A stretch of DNA of 64,000 bases from Sulfitobacter sp. D7. GTDB lineage: Bacteria > Pseudomonadota > Alphaproteobacteria > Rhodobacterales > Rhodobacteraceae. Below are positions 37,759-46,930 of this stretch, piece by piece. Location of the stretch: positions 3,070,001 through 3,134,000 of the forward strand of contig NZ_CP020694.1 of NCBI RefSeq assembly GCF_003611275.1. Direction: 5' to 3'. Under the pieces are notes generated by a model. That model saw nothing but the letters and a program-made list of their open reading frames with translations, made no database searches and was not told where the DNA came from. How positions within the stretch are numbered: position 1 is the first letter of the stretch; each line of letters opens with the position of its first letter. A program made the translations under genes and the position numbers.

Positions 37759-37811
37759 AGGAGGGAGGGCTGCGCGTCGGTGGAGAACGGCGCCTGCATT
37801 GGCTGCCGGGG

Positions 37812-38495
37812 TTAGAGGCGGCGCTCTTGTAGGGCGGCTTGGGCGCCGTAGCCGTGCAGGTGCGAGAGCACCGCGCCGTAGGCAATCAGCAGGTAGGCGA
37901 GCAGTTCGGTGCCCTCTTGCACGGTGGTTTTGACTTGGGGGTCATAGGCGGCGCCCATGACGGCCTCCCACAAAGCGCCGGTGCCGAAGGTCCGCGAGAA
38001 AAAGAGCAGCAGCACCACGCCGATATAGACAAAGGTGGCAGAGCGGGTTTGCAGATGGTGCAGCATCGGCAGGAGCGTTGTCCCGCGATTGCGCCATGCG
38101 ATGAAGCTGCCCACGGCCAGTGTCACGAGGGCGGGGTAAATCCAGAACCCGTGCTGGATACGGTCGAGCGCGGCGTCATATTCGCGCAGGAACATGCAGG
38201 CGAAGAGCGTGGCCACCAGTGTGAGATACCCCCGCATGCCCACATGTTTGTAAGCGCCCAGCATGAAGATGGCAGCCGCAATAGCGAGGAAAGTATTGTG
38301 CAGATGTTCTGTCAGCGAGTCTTCGGAGACGCCATCGCCCAGAACGGCTGTATCAAGGTAAACCGTGACCGGCACCAGAGCCACCAGCAGGCAGACAAGC
38401 GCGAATTCCGCGATCACTGCGCCCAAAGAGGGCAGCACGCCGCGCGCGGTCGTCGGTTTTGAACTGCTGGATGTGCCGGGGTTGTGATCTGCCAT
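37812..38495 (-). CDS. Multi-spanning membrane protein, function unknown
   Basis: A 227-residue protein with about six hydrophobic helices and a cytosolic Ser/Thr-rich N-terminus. No catalytic motif is evident. It converges on rpmE and is separated from mipZ by 234 bases of divergent non-coding DNA. Confidence 0.75.
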   Translation of the reverse strand: MADHNPGTSSSSKPTTARGVLPSLGAVIAEFALVCLLVALVPVTVYLDTAVLGDGVSEDSLTEHLHNTFLAIAAAIFMLGAYKHVGMRGYLTLVATLFACMFLREYDAALDRIQHGFWIYPALVTLAVGSFIAWRNRGTTLLPMLHHLQTRSATFVYIGVVLLLFFSRTFGTGALWEAVMGAAYDPQVKTTVQEGTELLAYLLIAYGAVLSHLHGYGAQAALQERRL

Positions 38496-38729
38496 AAGGG
38501 GGCCTTGATTGAACGGTTACTTGGACCACCAGTCAGGGCGGTAAGGCGCGGTGTTACACTGCGCCTTAGATGGTGAAAATAGGGCAAATCCCTCTGTTGT
38601 GCAAACGCGGCAGCGCTGCCACGGTCGGGCTGAACAAGCCGCCTCGCCACTTTCCAAAGCGGAGAACCCTACATATAGTGCGGCTCAACAATATCCTGCT
38701 TTGAAGGGCAGGCGCGAAGGGACAGCAGT

Positions 38730-39539
38730 ATGGCGCATATAATCGTCGTCGGTAACGAAAAAGGCGGCGCGGGCAAATCGACCGTTTCCATGCATGTGGC
38801 GACGGCCTTGGCGCGCCTTGGCCATAAGGTCAGCGGGCTGGACCTCGACTTGCGGCAGCGGACCTTTGGCCGCTACATCGAGAACCGCCGCGATTTCATG
38901 CGCGAGTCCGGTCTGACGCTTGCCAGTCCGACGCTTTGCGAATTGCCGGATGTGGAGGCCAGCAGCCTGCGCCCCGGCGAGAACATGTATGACCACCGTA
39001 TCAGCGCGGCTGTGGCGGAGTTAGAGCCGGACAATGATTTCATTCTGATCGACTGTCCCGGCTCTCATACCCGGTTGAGCCAGGTCGCGCATTCGCTGGC
39101 GGACACGCTGATCACCCCGCTTAACGACAGTTTCATCGACTTTGACCTGCTGGCCCATATCGATGCCAATGGGGAAAAGATCACCGGGCCATCGGTCTAT
39201 TCCGAGATGGTTTGGAATGCGCGGCAGCTGCGCGCGCAGGCCGGGCTTTCGGCGATTGACTGGGTCGTGGTGCGCAACCGTCTGGGTGCGCAGCGGATGG
39301 TGAACAAAGAAAAGATGGAGCGGGCGATTGGCAATCTCAGCAAGCGGATCGGCTTTCGCACCGCACCGGGGTTCAATGAGCGGGTGATCTTTCGGGAGCT
39401 TTTTCCGCGCGGCCTAACGCTGCTGGACCTCAAAGATATCGGGGTGAAACAGCTCAATATCTCCAACATCGCTGCGCGTCAGGAACTGCGCGAATTGATC
39501 AAGGCGTTGGACCTGCCGGGCGTCACCCCCGACTTTTGA
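38730..39539 (+). CDS. mipZ: Cell-division positioning ATPase MipZ
   Basis: A ParA/MinD-type P-loop ATPase, 269 residues. The deviant Walker A GNEKGGAGKST (8-18) is followed by IDLDLRQRT-like DLDLRQRTFGRYIENR, closely matching Caulobacter MipZ. MipZ binds ParB at the chromosome poles and blocks FtsZ there, placing division at mid-cell. smc and parC are elsewhere in this window; parB is not. ATG 38730 is the only good start. Confidence 0.92.
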   Translation: MAHIIVVGNEKGGAGKSTVSMHVATALARLGHKVSGLDLDLRQRTFGRYIENRRDFMRESGLTLASPTLCELPDVEASSLRPGENMYDHRISAAVAELEPDNDFILIDCPGSHTRLSQVAHSLADTLITPLNDSFIDFDLLAHIDANGEKITGPSVYSEMVWNARQLRAQAGLSAIDWVVVRNRLGAQRMVNKEKMERAIGNLSKRIGFRTAPGFNERVIFRELFPRGLTLLDLKDIGVKQLNISNIAARQELRELIKALDLPGVTPDF

Positions 39540-39541
39540 AG

Positions 39542-40426
39542 TTAGTGATGAGGCAGCGGCGGCACGACACGGCGGCGGCGTGACAGGGCAATGAGGTTCG
39601 ACAGGAACAGCGCGCCCACGACGATGCCGCCGCCGATCAGCCCGTAGATGCCCGGATCTTCGCCCAGCACCGCCCAGACCAGCAGCGGGGCAAGCACGGA
39701 TTCCAACAAGACCAGCAGACCGACTTCGGCGCCTGAGATATAGCGCGGCCCGAGCGCGATGAGCCCCGCGCTGGCGGCCATAAAGACCGCGTAGAGCAGC
39801 ATCTGCGGCAGTTCTGCGGCGGGCATTTGCAGGGGCTGCGCCACGGGCAGCAGCACCGCTCCGGCCAGCAGATAGGCCAGCGCGACCGCGGGCACCATCG
39901 ACACCGCGCGCGCGTGGCGCGCCGCAGTCAGCGCACCGGCAAAGATCGCCGAGATCGACAGCGCCAACAGGTCCCCCGCGCGAGAGGCATTTTCGGTCTC
40001 GCCCGAGCCAAAGGCGATCACGGCAAGCCCGGCCAGCACCGCCGCGATGGTAAAGAACATGCGTCGACTGATCGGCTCACCCAGAAAGACCTTGCTGTAG
40101 ATCGCCGCGAAGACGGGCAAAGAGGCGAGGATAAAGACCACATTCGCCACCGAAGTCAGGCGCACCGCCAGCACAAAGCCGACCCCGGCGCAGGCCACGC
40201 CGCCGACGTAAATCGCGCTGGCCCAACCGGCGCCGCGCAGGGCGCGGAAAGGCGCGGTGCCTTGGGCCAGCAGCAACCCTGTGCCAATCGCCAATCCAAC
40301 GAGGGTCACTTTCCAGAACGCCAGCGTCAGCATCGGCGCGTCGATGACGCGCACGAAAAGCGCTTCGGGAACGATGCACATCACCCCGAAAAAGGTAAGC
40401 AGGAGGCCTTTGGTCTGATCTGTCAT
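39542..40426 (-). CDS. DMT (EamA) family transporter
   Basis: A 294-residue protein with about ten membrane helices in two EamA repeats; the second has [20 protein letters not shown], typical of the family. Substrate unknown. It converges on mipZ with only two bases between them and lies 26 bases downstream of the MarR gene on the same strand, so it may be cotranscribed with it. Confidence 0.88.
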   Translation of the reverse strand: MTDQTKGLLLTFFGVMCIVPEALFVRVIDAPMLTLAFWKVTLVGLAIGTGLLLAQGTAPFRALRGAGWASAIYVGGVACAGVGFVLAVRLTSVANVVFILASLPVFAAIYSKVFLGEPISRRMFFTIAAVLAGLAVIAFGSGETENASRAGDLLALSISAIFAGALTAARHARAVSMVPAVALAYLLAGAVLLPVAQPLQMPAAELPQMLLYAVFMAASAGLIALGPRYISGAEVGLLVLLESVLAPLLVWAVLGEDPGIYGLIGGGIVVGALFLSNLIALSRRRRVVPPLPHH

Positions 40427-40452
40427 GCGCCATCGGTGGCGATTTCCGCAGC

Positions 40453-40902
40453 CTAAGTAAAGCCCCCCTGCGCCACATCCGAAAGCTTGAGCAGCGCCCG
40501 CCGCAGCACCGCCGCCTCGGCAGGGTCGAGCGTGTCCATGAGCGCGGCATTATAGCGCTGCGCCACCGCGCGCAGATCGTCATAGGCCGCTTGGCCCTGC
40601 CGGGTCAGCGACAGATGCTCTACCCGGCGATCCCCATCGTCGCGGGTACGGGTGACAAAGCGCCGTTCCGTCAGGCGGTGCACGGCGCGGCTGATCTTGG
40701 TCTTATGCATCCGCGCGCGCTGGCCGATCTCACTCGCCGTGAGTTGCCCGTAGAGCCCGAGGTGGAACAGCACCCGCCATTCGGTGCGCAGCATCCCATA
40801 GCGGCTTTTGTAGATCTGCTGAAACTCAAGCGAAGAGGCCTCTGCCGCTTGGCTCAACAGGTAGGGCAGAAAATACTGAAGCTGAAAGTCGTCGTCCGCC
40901 AT
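40453..40902 (-). CDS. MarR-family regulator of the homogentisate operon
   Basis: A 149-residue MarR regulator: winged helix with [21 protein letters not shown] and the wing [15 protein letters not shown]. It is divergent from hmgA with 66 bases between, so it very likely controls the homogentisate operon, as HmgR-type proteins do; the effector would be homogentisate or a related acid. ATG 40902 gives [12 protein letters not shown]; the frame stays open further upstream without support. Confidence 0.88.
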   Translation of the reverse strand: MADDDFQLQYFLPYLLSQAAEASSLEFQQIYKSRYGMLRTEWRVLFHLGLYGQLTASEIGQRARMHKTKISRAVHRLTERRFVTRTRDDGDRRVEHLSLTRQGQAAYDDLRAVAQRYNAALMDTLDPAEAAVLRRALLKLSDVAQGGFT

Positions 40903-40916
40903 GCTACACCGCTTGT

Positions 40917-40934
40917 TAGTTACAAATCCAACTA
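40917..40934. promoter_or_regulatory. Possible MarR operator at the hmgA promoter
   Basis: TAGTT (40917-40921) and AACTA (40930-40934) form a dyad with eight bases between, in the short gap shared by marR and hmgA. A regulator binding here would cover both promoters. Candidate only. Confidence 0.4.
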
Positions 40935-40968
40935 TTACAGTCGCAACAGATTCTGCAAGGGGGCACAG

Positions 40969-42330
40969 ATGACCAGCCATTCAAAGCCAACGACGATGAC
41001 CAGCGCGGCCAACACTTCGGGCACGCATCCGGGCTACATGCCCGGTTTTGGCAATGATTTTGAGACGGAGGCCCTGCCCGGCGCGCTGCCGCAGGGCATG
41101 AACTCCCCGCAGAAATGCAACTACGGTCTCTATGGCGAACAGCTTTCGGGCACCGCTTTTACCGCGCCGTCTCATCAGAACGAGCGCACGTGGTGCTACC
41201 GCATCCGGCCCTCGGTCAAACACTCGTCGCGGTATGAGCGGATCGATCTGCCCTATTGGAAATCCGCCCCGCATCAGCCGCAGGATGTGACCAGCCTTGG
41301 CCAATACCGCTGGGATCCGGTGCCGCATTCCGACGCGCCGCTGACGTGGCTTACCGGCATGCGCACCATGACCACGGCGGGGGATGTGAACACGCAGATC
41401 GGCATGGCGAGCCATATCTATCTGGTCACCGAGAGCATGGTGGACAGCTATTATTATTCCGCCGACAGCGAGCTGCTGATCGTCCCGCAGGAAGGCACGC
41501 TGCGCTTTTGCACCGAGTTGGGCGTGATGGACATCGCCCCCCAGGAGATCGCCATCATCCCGCGTGGGCTGGTCTACCGTGTCGAAGTGCTGGAGGGGCC
41601 GGCGCGGGGGTTTGTCTGTGAGAACTATGGCCAGAAGTTCCACCTGCCAGCACGCGGCCCGATTGGCGCGAACTGCATGGCGAACCCGCGCGATTTCAAG
41701 ACGCCCGTGGCCGCCTTTGAAGACCGCGAGGCGCCCTCGACCGTGACGATCAAATGGTGCGGCCAGTTCCATGAGACCAAGATCGGGCATTCGCCGCTCG
41801 ACGTGGTGGCTTGGCACGGCAACTACGCCCCGGTGAAATACGACCTGAACACCTATTGCCCCGTGGGCGCGGTGCTCTTTGACCATCCCGACCCGTCAAT
41901 CTTTACCGTGCTGACCGCGCCCTCGGGCGTCGAAGGCACCGCCAACATCGACTTCGTGCTGTTCCGCGACCGTTGGATGGTGGCCGAAGATACCTTCCGC
42001 CCGCCGTGGTATCATAAAAACATCATGTCTGAGCTGATGGGCAATATTCACGGTCAGTATGACGCCAAGCCCAAGGGGTTCATCCCCGGCGGGATGTCCC
42101 TGCACAACATGATGCTGCCGCATGGGCCGGACCGGAATGCGTTCGAAGGGGCGTCAAACGCCGAGCTTGCGCCGCATAAGCTCGACAACACAATGTCCTT
42201 CATGTTCGAGACCCGCTTCCCGCAGCATCTGACCGAATTCGCCGCCAAAGAAGCACCCCTGCAGGACGATTACATCGACTGCTGGGAGAGCCTTGAGAAG
42301 AAATTCGACGGCACACCTGGCAAGAAGTAA
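40969..42330 (+). CDS. hmgA: Homogentisate 1,2-dioxygenase
   Basis: Ring-opening Fe(II) dioxygenase converting homogentisate to maleylacetoacetate in tyrosine and phenylacetate-type degradation. It has 453 residues, the family length. The metal ligands lie in [12 protein letters not shown] (His and Glu) and the downstream [11 protein letters not shown] block, all intact. ATG 40969 follows AAGGGGGC. It is the first gene of a run ending at 46694. Confidence 0.97.
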   Translation: MTSHSKPTTMTSAANTSGTHPGYMPGFGNDFETEALPGALPQGMNSPQKCNYGLYGEQLSGTAFTAPSHQNERTWCYRIRPSVKHSSRYERIDLPYWKSAPHQPQDVTSLGQYRWDPVPHSDAPLTWLTGMRTMTTAGDVNTQIGMASHIYLVTESMVDSYYYSADSELLIVPQEGTLRFCTELGVMDIAPQEIAIIPRGLVYRVEVLEGPARGFVCENYGQKFHLPARGPIGANCMANPRDFKTPVAAFEDREAPSTVTIKWCGQFHETKIGHSPLDVVAWHGNYAPVKYDLNTYCPVGAVLFDHPDPSIFTVLTAPSGVEGTANIDFVLFRDRWMVAEDTFRPPWYHKNIMSELMGNIHGQYDAKPKGFIPGGMSLHNMMLPHGPDRNAFEGASNAELAPHKLDNTMSFMFETRFPQHLTEFAAKEAPLQDDYIDCWESLEKKFDGTPGKK

Positions 42331-42357
42331 GCCCGCCTGCCCCCTGAAAGGACCGAC

Positions 42358-43611
42358 ATGACCCTGATGACCTCTTGGGTGGAAAGCGCCAACAGCGCCG
42401 ATACCGATTTCCCCCTCAACAATCTGCCCTACGGTGTTTTCACGACCAATCGGCTGGAAGCGCGCTGTGGCGTGGCGATTGGCGATCAAATCCTCGACAT
42501 GGCCGCTTTGGAGGAAGAGGGGCTAATCACCCTCGCCGAAGAGCCGGTGTTCGATGTGCCCTATTGGAACGATGTGATGGACCTTGGCCCAGCGGCATGG
42601 GCCTCCCTGCGGGCGCGGCTGGTAGAACTGCTCTGCGCGGATGCCCCGGATCAGGCCGCCGTCGCGCCGCATCTGGTACGGATGGACGAAGCGCGGCTGC
42701 ACATGCCGATGATGGTCTCGGAATACACGGATTTCTACGCGGGCAAGCATCACGCGACCAATGTCGGCACGATGTTTCGCGGGGCCGAGAATGCCCTGCC
42801 GCCGAACTGGCTGCACATTCCCATCGGCTACAATGGCCGCGCCTCTACCGTCGTCGTTTCGGGGACCGAGATCACCCGCCCCAATGGCCAGCTAAAAGCC
42901 CCAGACGCCGATGCGCCGCATTTCGGCCCCTGCCAACGACTGGACATCGAGCTTGAGATGGGCGCGATCGTCGGCACTTCGACCGAGATGGGCCAGCCCG
43001 TCAGCATCGACGAGGCGGATGAGATGATCTTTGGCTATGTGCTGCTCAACGACTGGTCAGCGCGGGATATTCAGGCGTGGGAATACCAACCCCTCGGCCC
43101 GTTTCAGGCCAAGGCATTTGCCACGTCGATCTCTCCTTGGATCGTGACCCGCGACGCGCTTGAGCCGTTCCGCACCTCGACACCTGAGCGCGAAAAGGAC
43201 CTCTTGCCCTACCTGCGCGAAACCAAACCCGGCCTCTATGACATTGACCTGTCGGTGCTGCTCCAGCCCGAGGGGGGCGGAGCCGAAGAAATCGCCCGCA
43301 CCAACTACCGCGAAATGTATTACTCCGCCGCGCAGCAGTTGACCCATCACGCCTCTTCGGGCTGCGCGATGAACGCGGGCGATCTGCTGGGCTCCGGCAC
43401 CATCTCCGGCCCCGAAAAATCACAACGCGGGTCACTGCTGGAACTGTCATGGGGCGGCAAAGAGCCGATCACCCTCGCAGACGGCAGCAGCCGCAGCTTT
43501 GTCGAAGACGGCGACACGCTGACCCTCACCGGTCACGCGCAGGGCGACGGCTTTCGCGTGGGTTTTGGCAGCTGCACCGGCAAAATCCGCCCGGCAATCG
43601 ACTTTTCCTGA
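42358..43611 (+). CDS. fahA: Fumarylacetoacetase
   Basis: Hydrolyses fumarylacetoacetate to fumarate and acetoacetate, the last step of the homogentisate route. It has 417 residues. The metal-binding and catalytic blocks DFYAGKHHATNVG, LDIELEMGAIVG and LLNDWSARDIQAWEY are intact. It begins 27 bases after hmgA. No maleylacetoacetate isomerase is in the window, so that step must be encoded elsewhere or bypassed. Confidence 0.96.
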   Translation: MTLMTSWVESANSADTDFPLNNLPYGVFTTNRLEARCGVAIGDQILDMAALEEEGLITLAEEPVFDVPYWNDVMDLGPAAWASLRARLVELLCADAPDQAAVAPHLVRMDEARLHMPMMVSEYTDFYAGKHHATNVGTMFRGAENALPPNWLHIPIGYNGRASTVVVSGTEITRPNGQLKAPDADAPHFGPCQRLDIELEMGAIVGTSTEMGQPVSIDEADEMIFGYVLLNDWSARDIQAWEYQPLGPFQAKAFATSISPWIVTRDALEPFRTSTPEREKDLLPYLRETKPGLYDIDLSVLLQPEGGGAEEIARTNYREMYYSAAQQLTHHASSGCAMNAGDLLGSGTISGPEKSQRGSLLELSWGGKEPITLADGSSRSFVEDGDTLTLTGHAQGDGFRVGFGSCTGKIRPAIDFS

Positions 43612-43662
43612 ACACATGAACGCGCCCTGACCGCCAGGCAAACCAAGACAGAAGGACATCAC

Positions 43663-44613
43663 ATGGCCAAGCAATTCGCATCCCAAGGCGACATGACCGA
43701 AAAGGAAATCTCGTTCACCGAGGTCGGAGAGGGGCTTTATGCCTTCACCGCCGAGGGCGATCCGAACTCTGGCGTCATCATTGGCGACGACAGCGTGATG
43801 ATCATCGAAGCGCAGGCGACACCGCGTCTGGCGAACAAGGTCATCGAATGCGTCCGCTCGGTCACCGACAAACCGATCAGCCATGTGGTGCTGACCCACT
43901 ATCATGCCGTGCGCGTGCTCGGGGCCTCGGCCTTTGGTGCACAGCAAATCATCATGTCTGAAAAGGCCCGCGCCATGGTTGCTGAGCGTGGCCAAGAAGA
44001 TTGGGACAGCGAGTTCGAGCGTTTCCCGCGCCTGTTTGAAGGCCATGAAAGCATCCCCGGCCTGACCTATCCCACCACCACTTTCAACGGGCGGATGAGC
44101 GTCTATCTCGGCAAACGCCGGGTCGACATCATGCAGCTTGGTCGCGCCCATACGGCGGGTGATGCGGTGATCTATGTGCCCGATCAAAACGTCATGTTCA
44201 CCGGCGACATCGTCGAATACCACTCCGCCTGCTATTGCGGCGATGGGCATTTCCACGACTGGCCCGGCACGCTGGAACGCATCCGCGCCTTTGACCTCGA
44301 CGCCATCGCGCCGGGTCGCGGCGACGCGCTGGTGGGCCGCGAGATGGTTAATGCCGCGATTGACAGCACCGCAGACTTCGTGCGCTCCACCTACCGTCCG
44401 GCGGCCCGCGTGGCCCTGCGCGGCGGCACCTTGAAAGAGGCATGGGACGCCGTGCGCGCCGAATGCGACCCCAAATTCGGCGACTATGCAATCTATGAGC
44501 ACTGCCTGCCCTTCAACGTCGCCCGCGCCTATGACGAAGCGCTCGACATCGACACGCCGCGCATCTGGACGGCTAAGCGCGACAAAGAGATGTGGGAGGC
44601 GCTGTCGGACTGA
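43663..44613 (+). CDS. Metallo-beta-lactamase-fold protein with altered metal site
   Basis: A 316-residue MBL-fold protein. The usual HxHxDH motif reads HYHAVR (79-84), so His79 and His81 remain while the Asp and His of the second metal site are Val83 and Arg84. His163 (GRAHTAGD) and Asp182 (FTGDIV) are kept, so a one-metal site is possible. Its step in the pathway is unknown. It lies 51 bases after fahA and overlaps the next small gene by one base (TGATG). The same altered motif occurs, as I recall, in homologues in other Rhodobacterales homogentisate operons. Confidence 0.75.
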   Translation: MAKQFASQGDMTEKEISFTEVGEGLYAFTAEGDPNSGVIIGDDSVMIIEAQATPRLANKVIECVRSVTDKPISHVVLTHYHAVRVLGASAFGAQQIIMSEKARAMVAERGQEDWDSEFERFPRLFEGHESIPGLTYPTTTFNGRMSVYLGKRRVDIMQLGRAHTAGDAVIYVPDQNVMFTGDIVEYHSACYCGDGHFHDWPGTLERIRAFDLDAIAPGRGDALVGREMVNAAIDSTADFVRSTYRPAARVALRGGTLKEAWDAVRAECDPKFGDYAIYEHCLPFNVARAYDEALDIDTPRIWTAKRDKEMWEALSD

Positions 44614-44867
44614 TGCCCCTGCCCGCGCTCCTTACCGGCCTGATCATACTGGCGCTGGCGCTCTGGTTCTATCTGGTCTTTGCACTGGTGATGGATCACC
44701 GCCGCCAAGCTGCGCGCCGGAGCGGGCAGCCCTACGCCGGGCTGCGCGATACGGCACAGGTTTGGTCAAAGATGCTCCGCGCGCCAGAGCACCGCAAGTC
44801 GCGCCGACGGGTGACGCTGACCACGCTGGCCCTGCTTGTCCTGCTGCTTTTGCGCGCTCTTGTCTGA
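44613..44867 (+). CDS. Small two-helix membrane protein
   Basis: An 84-residue protein with hydrophobic helices at about 4-28 and 62-82 and a basic middle region. It is translationally coupled to the MBL-fold gene (TGATG) and lies ten bases before the hydroxylase gene. No family recognised. Given its operon, uptake or membrane anchoring of an aromatic-acid enzyme is conceivable but not shown. Confidence 0.65.
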   Translation: MPLPALLTGLIILALALWFYLVFALVMDHRRQAARRSGQPYAGLRDTAQVWSKMLRAPEHRKSRRRVTLTTLALLVLLLLRALV

Positions 44868-44877
44868 GGAAACCACC

Positions 44878-46509
44878 ATGGCCTATGCCTACACCCCCTT
44901 CCCCTACAGCCCCCCGCCCGGCCTCACCGCGCCCGAGTCACGGCACCCGGTGGTGATCGTGGGCGCCGGCCCCATCGGGCTGTCGATGGCGGTGGACTTG
45001 GCCCTGCGCGGGGTCAAATCGGTCGTGCTGGATGACAACAATGTTGTCTCGCTCGGCTCTCGCGCGATCTGCTGGGCGAAACGAACGTTGGAGATTTTCG
45101 ACAGGCTGGGCATCGGCGAGCGGATGCTGGATAAGGGGGTGACATGGAAAGTGGGCCGCCAGTTTCACGGCGAGAGGGAGGTCTATAATTTCGATCTGCT
45201 GCCCGAACCGGGGCATAAATACCCGGCCTTCGTGAACCTCCAGCAATACTATGTCGAAGAGTACCTTGTTGAACGCGCACAAGATTTCCCCGACCTGATC
45301 GACCTGCGGTTTCTCAACAAGGTGACCAATCACAAAGGCCACGCCGATCACGTTGAACTGACGGTTGAGACGCCGGACGGCCCGTACCAACTGGAAACCG
45401 ACTGGTACATCGCCTGCGATGGCGCAGGCTCCGCCACCCGCAAACGCATGGGACTGCCTTTCGAGGGCCAGACCTTTGACGAACATTTCCTGATCGCCGA
45501 CGTAGAGATGGACACCTCCCCCTTTGGTGACCATGACACGCCCGAGCGATGGTTCTGGTTCGCCCCACCCTTTCACAACGGGCAATCCGCGCTGTTGCAT
45601 AAACAGCCCGACAATATCTACCGCATCGATCTGCAACTGGGGCCAGAGACCGACCCGAAGGCCGAGGCGACCGAAGAAAAAGTCCTGCCCCGCCTGAAGC
45701 AGATGCTGGGCGATGCGCCTTTCCGATTGGATTGGATGAGCGTCTATAAGTTCCGCTGCGCACGGTTGGAGAAGTTCGTGCAGGGCCGCGTGGTCTTTGT
45801 CGGGGACAGCGCCCATGTGGTCAGCCCGTTTGGCGCACGGGGCGGCAATGGCGGGGTGCAGGATGTCGACAACCTCGGCTGGAAACTCGCCGCTGTCGTG
45901 CAGGGCGACGCGCCCACCAGCCTGATCGAGAGCTATGACATCGAACGCGGGCATGGCGCGGATGAGAACATGCGCAACTCCGCCCGCGCGACCAATTTCA
46001 TGACCCCCAAATCGCCCATCGAAACCCTGTTTCGCAATGAGGTGCTGACCCTCGCCGCGCGTCATCCTTTCGCCCGCAAGCTGATAAATTCAGGCCGCCT
46101 GTCACAACCCTGCACGCTGGCCCACAGCCCGCTGCAAACTGCAGGCGACGCCCCCCTGCGCCCCGGCAGCGCGCTGATCGACGCGCCGCTTGCCGGACCT
46201 GCGGGGGATCGCTGGCTGCTGGGGGAGGTTCAGGGCCAGTTCACCCTGCTCGCGGTCGGCGGGATCACGGCCCCGGATATCCCCGGCCTGAGGCGTATCG
46301 GCATCGACCAATCGCAGGATGCCTACCCCTGTTTTCAGGGCAAAGATGGCCATGCACAGCGGCGCTATGGCAGCGGGTTCCTCTATCTGCTGCGCCCCGA
46401 TGGCCATGTCTGCGCCGTCTTCGACCAGCCCGACAGGGCCGCGATTTCCCGCGCCTTTGCCCGTGCCTTTGACGGCGCTTTAGACTACGCGAAAGGAGCC
46501 ACCGCATGA
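44878..46509 (+). CDS. FAD-dependent aromatic hydroxylase, candidate 3-hydroxyphenylacetate 6-hydroxylase
   Basis: A 543-residue flavin mono-oxygenase of the para-hydroxybenzoate hydroxylase class. It has GAGPIG (29-34) for FAD, the DG motif ACDGAGSATRK and the GD motif FVGDSAHVVSPFGARGGNGG. Its size and the 62-residue DUF2783 protein encoded directly after it (ATGA overlap) resemble the two-component enzyme MhaA/MhaB of Pseudomonas putida, which makes homogentisate from 3-hydroxyphenylacetate; that comparison is from memory. An alternative is a 3-(3-hydroxyphenyl)propionate hydroxylase relative. ATG 44878 follows GAGGA. Confidence 0.8.
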   Translation: MAYAYTPFPYSPPPGLTAPESRHPVVIVGAGPIGLSMAVDLALRGVKSVVLDDNNVVSLGSRAICWAKRTLEIFDRLGIGERMLDKGVTWKVGRQFHGEREVYNFDLLPEPGHKYPAFVNLQQYYVEEYLVERAQDFPDLIDLRFLNKVTNHKGHADHVELTVETPDGPYQLETDWYIACDGAGSATRKRMGLPFEGQTFDEHFLIADVEMDTSPFGDHDTPERWFWFAPPFHNGQSALLHKQPDNIYRIDLQLGPETDPKAEATEEKVLPRLKQMLGDAPFRLDWMSVYKFRCARLEKFVQGRVVFVGDSAHVVSPFGARGGNGGVQDVDNLGWKLAAVVQGDAPTSLIESYDIERGHGADENMRNSARATNFMTPKSPIETLFRNEVLTLAARHPFARKLINSGRLSQPCTLAHSPLQTAGDAPLRPGSALIDAPLAGPAGDRWLLGEVQGQFTLLAVGGITAPDIPGLRRIGIDQSQDAYPCFQGKDGHAQRRYGSGFLYLLRPDGHVCAVFDQPDRAAISRAFARAFDGALDYAKGATA

Positions 46510-46694
46510 TCCTTCAAGACAACCTCGGCACCGAGGGTGACACCGTCTATGCCGCGCTCATGGCCGCCCACGAAGGGCTGAGCGAGGCCGAAAGCCACGC
46601 CCTGAACGCGCGATTGGTGCTGATGCTGGCCAATGAGGTCGGTGACCCCGCCCGGCTTGAGACGCTTTTCAAAGCGGCGCGTGATCTGGCCTAA
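46506..46694 (+). CDS. DUF2783 protein, possible hydroxylase partner
   Basis: A 62-residue acidic protein of the DUF2783 family (family name recalled). No signal, membrane segment or catalytic motif. It overlaps the hydroxylase by four bases (ATGA). A small coupling protein of about this size is reported as the second component of 3-hydroxyphenylacetate 6-hydroxylase, so it may be that partner. It ends the operon. Confidence 0.75.
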   Translation: MILQDNLGTEGDTVYAALMAAHEGLSEAESHALNARLVLMLANEVGDPARLETLFKAARDLA

Positions 46695-46784
46695 ACCGCC
46701 ATTTTACCAGTGGTTTTTCCCGGCCACCCCGCTTGCCGGGACGGTTTCCTGCGCTAACTTGCTCCTCAACTTCCCGCGACAGGC

Positions 46785-46813
46785 TTGACGCAACGCGCCT
46801 GATCGGCAGACTA
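46785..46813 (+). promoter_or_regulatory. Possible promoter of the solute-binding protein gene
   Basis: TTGACG (46785-46790) and AGACTA (46808-46813) are 17 bases apart, about 120 bases before the gene. A CCCCAC...GTGGGG dyad lies nearer the start. Candidate only. Confidence 0.35.
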
Positions 46814-46930
46814 AACACCCCGCGCCCACCTCAAGAGGCGACAAAAGCAGGTCAACTGCATCACCTGCCCCACCCTTAAAAGTGGGGATCCGCGATGGCC
46901 ACGGCCAACGCACCAACAGAGAGGAAAATC

